64,000 bases of DNA, from NCBI RefSeq assembly GCF_000756385.1, contig NZ_JNFC01000012.1, forward strand, positions 183,443 to 247,442, given 5' to 3'. Of the stretch, positions 56,419-64,000 are shown piece after piece (positions within the stretch are counted from its first letter, which is position 1; every line of letters starts with the position of its first letter). Source of the stretch: Sphingopyxis sp. LC363 (GTDB taxonomy: Bacteria > Pseudomonadota > Alphaproteobacteria > Sphingomonadales > Sphingomonadaceae). Under the pieces are notes generated by a model, which ran no database searches, was not told where the DNA came from, and was given only the letters and a program-made list of their open reading frames with translations. A program made the position numbers and the translations under genes.

Positions 56419-56496
56419 CGTCATCCCGGCGAAGGCCGGGATCTCGACCTCGCATTCTTTCGCATCGGTGGGATCCCGGCCTTCGCCGGGATGACG
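56419..56496. repeat. Palindromic repeat between bioD and bioA
   Basis: Arms CGTCATCCCGGCGAAGGCCG and complement (56419-56445 and 56471-56496). Same family as 21876, 26011 and 50819. Confidence 0.85.
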
Positions 56497-56501
56497 AATA
56501 T

Positions 56502-57110
56502 CTATCGAAAGTTTGCGAGATCAAAGTTGGCCGCGAAAGCATCCGCCAGTGTTTCGCTGTTCAGCGGATCGATGATCGGCAGGCGGCCCAAGCGGCGGAC
56601 GCCCGAGATTTCGGATATGATCGCCTCGCTGTCTTCGACCGCATCGCCGAGGAAGGCGAGGCCGTGGATTGGGACTCCGCGGGCGCGGAGCGCCTCGATC
56701 GTCAACAGGCTGTGGTTGATCGTGCCGAGTGCGGTGCGCGCGCAGACGATCACCGGAACCTGCCACTTGGCGAAGAGATCGGCGTAGAGGGTGGTGCGCG
56801 CGACGGGGACGAGCGCGCCGCCGGCACCCTCGACGATCAGGTCGCCGGGGGGCGGGGTCAGCGTTTCGAGGTCGATGTTGACGCCGTCAATTTCGGCGGC
56901 AATATGCGGCGAGGCGGGGGTGACGAGGCGGTAGGCTTCGGGGCGGATCGGCACGCCGGCGAGGCGCGCGACGACTTCGCTGTCGGTTTCCTCGTCGAGC
57001 CCCGACTGGATCGGTTTCCAGTAGGGCGTGCCGGTCGCCTGCGCCAAGCCCGCGGAAAAGACGGTTTTTCCGATGCCGGTGTCGGTGCCGGTGACGACGA
57101 AGCGCGTCAT
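56502..57110 (-). CDS. bioD: Dethiobiotin synthase BioD
   Basis: 202-residue ATP- and CO2-dependent enzyme that closes the ureido ring. The P-loop [17 protein letters not shown] is at the N-terminus, with [11 protein letters not shown] in the middle. Start at 57110 overlaps the end of bioF by 4 bases, so the two are translationally coupled. Confidence 0.95.
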   Translation of the reverse strand: MTRFVVTGTDTGIGKTVFSAGLAQATGTPYWKPIQSGLDEETDSEVVARLAGVPIRPEAYRLVTPASPHIAAEIDGVNIDLETLTPPPGDLIVEGAGGALVPVARTTLYADLFAKWQVPVIVCARTALGTINHSLLTIEALRARGVPIHGLAFLGDAVEDSEAIISEISGVRRLGRLPIIDPLNSETLADAFAANFDLANFR

Positions 57111-58249
57111 GCCGTGGCCATCGCCTGCGCGAGCGCGTCGGCCATATCGTCGATGTTATCCTCGTCAACATTGAGCGTGATCGCGATGCGCAGGCGCGCG
57201 GTCCCTTCGGCCACCGTCGGGGGGCGGATACCGCGAATGTCGAAGCCTGCGTCGCGCAGGCTGCCCGCGATGCGCATCGCGCGCTCGTTATCGCCGATGA
57301 TCACGGGCAGGATCTGGGTGCCGCTGGCGGGGATGCCGAGCGGGACGAGGCGCTCGGCGGCGTGACGGACGAGCGCGTGGGGGCGCGCCTGCCGCTCGGG
57401 CTGGTTCGCGGCGATCTCGATCGCCTGCCGGACGAGCCACGCCGTCAGCGGTGACGGCGCGGTCGAAAAGATGAAGGGGCGGCCGCGGTTGACGAGGAAG
57501 TCGCACGCGATCGCGGGGGCGCAGAGCAGCGCGCCCTCGGCGCCCAATGCCTTGCCGCAGGTGTGGAGGGTGACGAGATTGTCGCGGCGCGGCAGCGCGT
57601 GCGCGAGGCCGGCGCCGCCGGGGCCGAAGACGCCGGTGGCATGCGCTTCGTCGACCACGAGTACGGCGCCGTGGCGGTCGGCGACGTCGGCGAGCGCGGC
57701 GAGCGGGGCGCGGTCGCCGTCCATCGAATAGAGGCTTTCGACCGCGATCCACGGCGTTCCCGCGCCGCCGCCGGCGCGCCAGCGCAAAATGATGTCGTCG
57801 AACGCCTGCGCGTCGTTATGCGCGGCGGCGACATGGCCGGCGCGGCCGAGCTTCATTCCGTCGTGCGCGCTCGCGTGGATCAGCTCGTCGTGGACGACGA
57901 GGTCGCCGCGCTGCGGCAGCGTCGCGAACAATGCGGCGTTGGCGGCGAAGCCGGTGGCGAAGAACAGCGCGGCCTCGCTGCCATAATGGCGCGCGGCATG
58001 GGCTTCGAGCGCTTCATGTTCGGCGTGGTTGCCGCGCAGCAGGCGCGAACCGCCCGAGCCTGCTGGCAGGCCGCGCGCGATGCCGGCGGCGAGCGCGTCG
58101 CGCAGCACGTCGGAGGCGGCGAGGCCGAGATAGTCGTTCGACGCGAAATCGCGGCCTGCGCGCGGAGCGAGGGCGCGGCGGCGGCCCTGCTCCGCGAGCG
58201 CGGCGAGGTCGGCGCGGTGGGCGGTGAAGGGGCGAGGCTGGTCGGTCAT
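57107..58249 (-). CDS. bioF: 8-amino-7-oxononanoate synthase BioF
   Basis: 380-residue alpha-oxoamine synthase that condenses pimeloyl-thioester with L-alanine. PLP Lys233 is in [19 protein letters not shown] sequence. Early motifs are SNDYLGLA and [18 protein letters not shown], with [13 protein letters not shown] near 200. The start at 58249 is preferred; the longer upstream frame runs into a palindromic repeat. Confidence 0.94.
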   Translation of the reverse strand: MTDQPRPFTAHRADLAALAEQGRRRALAPRAGRDFASNDYLGLAASDVLRDALAAGIARGLPAGSGGSRLLRGNHAEHEALEAHAARHYGSEAALFFATGFAANAALFATLPQRGDLVVHDELIHASAHDGMKLGRAGHVAAAHNDAQAFDDIILRWRAGGGAGTPWIAVESLYSMDGDRAPLAALADVADRHGAVLVVDEAHATGVFGPGGAGLAHALPRRDNLVTLHTCGKALGAEGALLCAPAIACDFLVNRGRPFIFSTAPSPLTAWLVRQAIEIAANQPERQARPHALVRHAAERLVPLGIPASGTQILPVIIGDNERAMRIAGSLRDAGFDIRGIRPPTVAEGTARLRIAITLNVDEDNIDDMADALAQAMATA

Positions 58250-58264
58250 CGGGACCCTTGTCAA

Positions 58265-58398
58265 AAGCCCCTCCCCTTCAGGGGAGGGGTTGGGGTGGGG
58301 TCTCGAAACCTTGCGCGAGGCCGATGGACCCCACCCCGTTGCGACTAGCGGGCAAGCCCGCAAGTCTCACTGCCCCTCCCCTGAAGGGGAGGGGTTTG
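58265..58398. repeat. Long palindromic repeat upstream of bioF
   Basis: Left arm GCCCCTCCCCTTCAGGGGAG and right arm CCCTCCCCTGAAGGGGAGGG bracket a spacer with CCGATGGACCCCACCCC. A single-arm copy lies inside leuA at 49197-49239. Confidence 0.85.
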
Positions 58399-58406
58399 CA
58401 AGCGGT

Positions 58407-60043
<1,637 letters not shown>

Positions 60044-60054
60044 GACTTTTCTTT

Positions 60055-60152
60055 CCCCCTCCCGCTTGCGGGAGGGGCCAGGGGAGGGCATGTCTGCGGG
60101 GCGGGGCTGGCCAACAGGCCCTCCCCCGACCCCTCCCGCAAGCGGGAGGGGA
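60055..60152. repeat. Palindromic repeat between ilvB and ilvN
   Basis: Left CCCCTCCCGCTTGCGGGAGG and right CCCCTCCCGCAAGCGGGAGG with extended matching flanks. A half element is seen at 19121-19139. It sits inside the ilv operon and could affect mRNA stability. Confidence 0.85.
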
Positions 60153-60173
60153 GAAAATTGCGGTTCTGCCGCA

Positions 60174-61928
60174 TCACACCAGCGCTTTCGCTTCGTCGTC
60201 CATCGTGCCGGTGACGTCGCTCGGCTGGAGGATCATGTCGGTGTGCGCCGCGCCCGACGGGATCATCGGGAAGCAGTTGGCGAGCTTGGCGACGCGGCAG
60301 TCGACGATCACCGGTCCCGGCGTGTCGATCATCTTCGCGATGCCCTCCTCGAGCTGGCCCAGCGTGTCGATGCGCAGCCCCGTCCAGCCGTAAGCGTCGG
60401 CGAGCTTCACGAAATCGGGCAGGCTGTCCGAATAGCTGTTCGAATAGCGGCTCTCGTAAGTAAGTTCCTGCCACTGGCGGACCATTCCCATCCATTCATT
60501 ATTGAGGATGAAGATCTTCACCGGCAGGCGGTACTGGCTGACCGTCCCCATTTCCTGGATGTTCATCTGGAGCGAAGCTTCGCCCGCGATGCAGATGACG
60601 AGGCGGTTCGGGGTGGCGATCTGTGCGCCGACCGCGGCGGGGAAGCCGTAGCCCATCGTGCCGAGCCCGCCGCTGGTCAGCCAGCGGTTCGGCGCCGAGA
60701 AGCCGAAATGCTGCGCCGCCCACATCTGGTGCTGGCCGACCTCGGTCGTGATGATCGGGTCGCGGCCGCGCGTCGCGTCGAACAGCGCCTTCACCGCGCG
60801 CTGCGGCATGATGTCGGCGTCCGGCTCCTTCTTTTCGGGAAAGTCGAGGCAGCGCGTCGCGCGCCAGCCGTCGATGCGGCGCCACCATTCGCCGAGGTCG
60901 CGCGCCTTGTGCCCCTTGGCCTGCCACGCGGCGATCAGCGCGTCGAGCGCGCGGCCGGCGTCGCCGACCACCGCGAGGTCGACGGGGACGATCTTGTTGA
61001 TCGAGCTGCGGTCGATGTCGATGTGGATCTTCTTCGCCTCGGGCGCGAAGGCGTCGAGGCGGCCGGTGACGCGGTCGTCGAAGCGCGCGCCGACCGCGAT
61101 GATCAGGTCGGCGCGGTTCATCGCCATGTTCGATTCATAGGTGCCGTGCATGCCGAGCATGCCGAGCCATTTCGGATCGTCGGCGGGGAAAGCGCCGAGC
61201 CCCATCAGCGTCGAGGTGATCGGCGCGCCGGTCAGGCTGACGAGTTGGCGCAGCGCCGCACTCGCATCCGGCCCCGCGTTGATCACGCCGCCGCCGGTGT
61301 AGAAGATCGGGCGTTCGGCCGCGGCGATCATGTCGATCGCCTGGGCGATCGCATCGGCGTCGGGTTCGACCTGCGGACGATAGCTGTTGTGCTGGATGAA
61401 TTCGGGCACCGAATAGGTGCCGGTCGCGACCTGCACATTCTTCGGAATGTCGATCACCACCGGGCCGGGGCGGCCGTGCGTCGCGATATGGAAGGCCTCG
61501 TGCATGATCGGGCCGAGACGGTCGGGGTCCATCACGAGATAATTATGCTTGGTGCAGTGGCGCGTGATGCCGACGGTGTCGCATTCCTGAAAGGCGTCGG
61601 TGCCGATCAAGGTGGTCGGAACCTGCCCCGTCAGCACGACCATCGGGATCGAATCGAGCAACGCATCGGTGATGCCGGTGACGGCATTGGTCGCGCCGGG
61701 ACCCGAAGTCACGAGCACGACGCCGGGCTTGCCGGTCGAGCGCGCATAGCCCTCTGCCGCGTGGGTCGCCGCCTGTTCGTGGCGGACGAGGATATGCTTG
61801 ATCGTCGGGTGTTTGTAGAGCGCGTCATAGATCGGAAGGACCGCGCCGCCCGGATAGCCGAACACCGTATCGACCCCGAGGTCGACCAGCGCCTGAACCA
61901 CCATGTCGGCACCACTCATTTCCGTCAC
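60174..61928 (-). CDS. ilvB: Acetolactate synthase large subunit IlvB
   Basis: 584-residue ThDP enzyme that makes acetolactate or acetohydroxybutyrate. Catalytic Glu region is VRHEQAATHAAEGYAR (near residue 50), the FAD-binding middle domain has MLGMHGTYESNMAMNRADL, and the ThDP/Mg motif is near the C-terminus (GEASLQMNIQEMGTVSQY... NNEWMGMVRQWQ). The start GTG at 61928 has AAGGAG 7 bases upstream. A likely promoter lies in the end of miaA. Confidence 0.97.
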   Translation of the reverse strand: MTEMSGADMVVQALVDLGVDTVFGYPGGAVLPIYDALYKHPTIKHILVRHEQAATHAAEGYARSTGKPGVVLVTSGPGATNAVTGITDALLDSIPMVVLTGQVPTTLIGTDAFQECDTVGITRHCTKHNYLVMDPDRLGPIMHEAFHIATHGRPGPVVIDIPKNVQVATGTYSVPEFIQHNSYRPQVEPDADAIAQAIDMIAAAERPIFYTGGGVINAGPDASAALRQLVSLTGAPITSTLMGLGAFPADDPKWLGMLGMHGTYESNMAMNRADLIIAVGARFDDRVTGRLDAFAPEAKKIHIDIDRSSINKIVPVDLAVVGDAGRALDALIAAWQAKGHKARDLGEWWRRIDGWRATRCLDFPEKKEPDADIMPQRAVKALFDATRGRDPIITTEVGQHQMWAAQHFGFSAPNRWLTSGGLGTMGYGFPAAVGAQIATPNRLVICIAGEASLQMNIQEMGTVSQYRLPVKIFILNNEWMGMVRQWQELTYESRYSNSYSDSLPDFVKLADAYGWTGLRIDTLGQLEEGIAKMIDTPGPVIVDCRVAKLANCFPMIPSGAAHTDMILQPSDVTGTMDDEAKALV

Positions 61929-61985
61929 GACGAAACTCCTTTCAACGCAAAAGTGCCGCGCTTGTGCGCTGCAACAGGGTTGCGG

Positions 61986-62014
61986 GCAATAGGTGTATGA
62001 TTCTATCCTGTCAA
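61986..62014 (-). promoter_or_regulatory. Predicted ilvB promoter
   Basis: TTGACA at 62014-62009, 17-base spacer, TATTGC at 61991-61986 on the minus strand, about 58 bases before the ilvB GTG. The -35 lies in the last codons of miaA. The leader is too short for an attenuator. Confidence 0.5.
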
Positions 62015-62965
62015 CAGACTATCACGTAATTTTATTGCTAATTGATCAATAGAATCGACGTTTAATGACTCTTCGTGGCCCGACCAATCGGCGGGCGGCT
62101 GGTGGCGGAACCACGTATATTGGCGCTTCGCATATTGACGGGTCGCCGCCTGCGCCGCTTCGAGCGCGTCGGCGCGGCTGATTTCGCCGCGGAGAAAAGC
62201 GGCGATCTGCGGCACGCCGATCGCACGCATCGCGGGAAGATCGGGGTCGAGGTGACGTGCGAGCAGGGCTTCGACTTCTTGGATCGCGCCGCCCTCGAAC
62301 ATCTGGATCAGGCGGGTATCGCAGCGGGTACGAAGCCAGTCGCGCGGGGGGAGGAGGATCAGCGGGGCGAGGGCGATGGTATCGGCGATGCCGCCTTCGC
62401 GCGCCTGCTGCCAGTCGGCGAGAGTGCGGCCGGTCGCGCGCACGACCTCGAGCGCGCGCGCGACGCGCGTGGTGTCGGCGGGGTTGAGGCGGGTGGCGGC
62501 GGCGGGGTCGGCCATCGCCAGCGCGGCATGGGCTTCGGCGACCGGAAGCGCGCGGACGGCTTCGCGGACGCGCGGGTCGATTTCGGGGACGGGTGCGATG
62601 CCATGGAGCAGGGTGCGCAGGTAAAGGCCGGTGCCGCCGACGAGGATCGGGACCCGGCCCGCAGCATGCGCCTCGGCGATGACATTGCGCGCTTCGGCCG
62701 CCCAGCGCGCGGCATTATGCGCTTCGGCGGCGTCGACATGGCCGAACAGGCGGTGCGGCACGCCGTCCATCTCTTCCGCGGTGGGGCGCGCCGAAAGGAT
62801 CGCGAGGTCGGCGTAGACCTGGCTCGCGTCGGCATTGACGACGATCCCATTTTCGAGCGTTTTTGCGAGCGCGACCGCCAAAGCGCTCTTGCCGCTGGCG
62901 GTGGGTCCGGCGATAAGTGCCACGGGCAGCCGCGCTTTGGCGGTCGAGAAAGAAGGAGATGCCAT
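62003..62965 (-). CDS. miaA: tRNA dimethylallyltransferase MiaA
   Basis: 320-residue enzyme that adds dimethylallyl to A37 of tRNAs reading UNN codons. P-loop [15 protein letters not shown] (about 17-31), then [33 protein letters not shown] and the late [13 protein letters not shown]. The ATG at 62965 overlaps the divergent serB start. GTG at 62923 (V15) is an alternative, leaving a short N-terminus. No strong ribosome site is seen at 62965. Confidence 0.93.
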   Translation of the reverse strand: MASPSFSTAKARLPVALIAGPTASGKSALAVALAKTLENGIVVNADASQVYADLAILSARPTAEEMDGVPHRLFGHVDAAEAHNAARWAAEARNVIAEAHAAGRVPILVGGTGLYLRTLLHGIAPVPEIDPRVREAVRALPVAEAHAALAMADPAAATRLNPADTTRVARALEVVRATGRTLADWQQAREGGIADTIALAPLILLPPRDWLRTRCDTRLIQMFEGGAIQEVEALLARHLDPDLPAMRAIGVPQIAAFLRGEISRADALEAAQAATRQYAKRQYTWFRHQPPADWSGHEESLNVDSIDQLAIKLRDSLLTG

Positions 62966-63848
62966 GTTCGTCGCGACGCTGATAGCAGCCGGGAAGCTGA
63001 CCGACGAGGTGGTTCGCGAAGGTATAGACCGGCTGGCGGCGACGGGACACGATGTCGGCGCGCCGCACTGGCTCGACGAGCATGACGCGGCGGACATCGT
63101 CTTTCACGGCAGTCTGGTGAGCGCGCGCAAGGAACTGGCGCATATGGATCATGGCGCGCTCGACATCGTCGTCCAGCCGCTGGGCGACCGCACCAAGAAG
63201 CTGATCATCGCCGACATGGATTCGACGATGATCACCGTCGAGTGCATCGACGAACTCGCCGATTATGCGGGGCTGAAGCCGCAGATCGCGGCGATCACCG
63301 AACGCGCGATGCGCGGCGAGCTCGATTTCCGCGCCGCGCTGACCGAGCGCGTCGGGCTGCTCGGCGGGATGCCCGAAACGACTTTGGTCGATTGCCGGAT
63401 GGAGCGTGTGCGGTTGACGCGCGGCGCGCGCACCTTGGTGCAGACGATGAAGGCGCATGGCGCATATTCGGTGCTGGTGTCGGGCGGCTTCATGCCCTTT
63501 GCCGGGCCGGTGGCCGAGGCGATCGGCTTCGACAAGGTCGTCGCGAACGAGCTGGAGATTTCAGGCGGCAAGCTGACGGGAAAGGTGCTGGAGCCGATCG
63601 TCGACAGTTCGGCGAAGCTCGAGACGCTGAAGGCCGAAGCGGCGCGCCACGGCCTGCCGCTCGCCGAGACGCTGGCCGTGGGTGACGGCGCGAACGACAT
63701 TCCGATGATCACGTCGGCGGGGCTGGGGATCGGCTATTATCCGCACCCCTCGGCGGGCGAGGCGGCGGCGGCGGTGATCCGGCATCATGATTTGACGGCG
63801 TTGCTGTGGGCGCAGGGCTATTCGCGGCGGCAGTGGGTGATGGGGTAG
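62964..63848 (+). CDS. serB: Phosphoserine phosphatase SerB
   Basis: 294-residue HAD-family enzyme, last step of serine synthesis. The N-terminal region (1-75) is an ACT-like domain. The catalytic DMDSTMI has nucleophile Asp84 and Asp86, followed by [13 protein letters not shown] and the Mg-binding [23 protein letters not shown] lies upstream of the ATG, inside the miaA coding start. Confidence 0.95.
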   Translation: MFVATLIAAGKLTDEVVREGIDRLAATGHDVGAPHWLDEHDAADIVFHGSLVSARKELAHMDHGALDIVVQPLGDRTKKLIIADMDSTMITVECIDELADYAGLKPQIAAITERAMRGELDFRAALTERVGLLGGMPETTLVDCRMERVRLTRGARTLVQTMKAHGAYSVLVSGGFMPFAGPVAEAIGFDKVVANELEISGGKLTGKVLEPIVDSSAKLETLKAEAARHGLPLAETLAVGDGANDIPMITSAGLGIGYYPHPSAGEAAAAVIRHHDLTALLWAQGYSRRQWVMG

Positions 63849-64000
63849 GGGTAGCGGCAGCAAACGACCGGAAGCGGCCGCTCGATCCTCCCCATCGCGA
63901 AGCGCTGGGGAGGGGGAGTGTTGGGTCGTCCAGTCCCCCGGACTGGACTTGGATTGCCGGGGGCAATCCAACCCTACACTCCGCGAAGCGGTGGTGGTGC
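63849..64000. other. Repeat-rich tail of the window
   Basis: Contains CGACCGGAAGCGGCCGC and CCTCCCCATCGCGAAGCGCTG-type elements, similar to those at 19085-19140 and 54970-55123. No gene is seen. Confidence 0.5.

Noticed and set aside
61929..62002. Attenuator or leader peptide ahead of ilvB
   Set aside because: The stretch between promoter and start is only about 50 bases with no Ile/Val/Leu-rich frame or hairpin with T-run.

Overview
The window reads as chromosomal DNA of a Sphingomonadales bacterium, most like Sphingopyxis or a close relative. The grounds are high GC, alphaproteobacterial gene types (CckA, an SOS box of the GTTC-N7-GTTC form, a cspA/second IF-1 pair), a PEP-CTERM protein, and several families of short palindromic intergenic repeats of the kind common in sphingomonads. 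The genus is an inference from gene content, not from a database match.

Layout. 0-10 kb: cckA with an overlapping receiver gene, recA behind an SOS box, an arginase-family gene, a GST, alaS and an SRPBCC protein. 9.6-10.8 kb: a holin/GH108 lysozyme lysis cassette of gene-transfer-agent (GTA) type. 10.8-17.8 kb: quinone oxidoreductase, EF-hand protein, TSUP transporter, tRNA-Pro, yajC-secD-secF and a glycosyltransferase. 17.9-19.1 kb: a divergent pair of an XRE regulator and a DUF6456 (GafZ/GafA C-terminal-like) protein. 19-24.4 kb: uup, a SIMPL protein, a 2OG dioxygenase, tRNA-His, leucine dehydrogenase and a DUF454 protein. 24.6-29.7 kb: the cytochrome c maturation operon ccmCDEFGH plus a ccmI-like gene, without ccmAB. 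29.7-45.2 kb: kup, a nitronate monooxygenase, two AraC-type divergons, an ECF42-type sigma factor cassette, a PEP-CTERM protein, a frameshifted GNAT gene and the cspA/infA-like pair. 45.6-48.2 kb: a terminase-small-subunit-like gene and an AT-rich two-gene island with a HEPN-like motif. 48.3-64 kb: leuA with a Leu-rich leader peptide, small envelope proteins, bioF-bioD-bioA, ilvB-ilvN-ilvC, miaA and serB.

The most interesting signal is a regulatory one. Three separated loci with phage/GTA-type genes (GH108 lysozyme-holin, DUF6456 protein, terminase-small-subunit-like protein) each have the 10-mer CTTTCCTACA 44-54 bases before the start codon, in the same orientation as the gene, and a very similar ribosome-binding segment. 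Two of the leaders are alike along almost their whole length. This suggests a dispersed GTA regulon with a common activator site, with the XRE/DUF6456 pair as the likely controllers. No capsid, portal, tail or large-terminase gene lies in the window.

Other points: a probable leu attenuation leader, a palindromic repeat fixed in frame inside leuA, an ECF42 promoter signature ahead of its own operon, and divergent miaA/serB genes whose start codons overlap. Most of the rest is ordinary housekeeping gene content.
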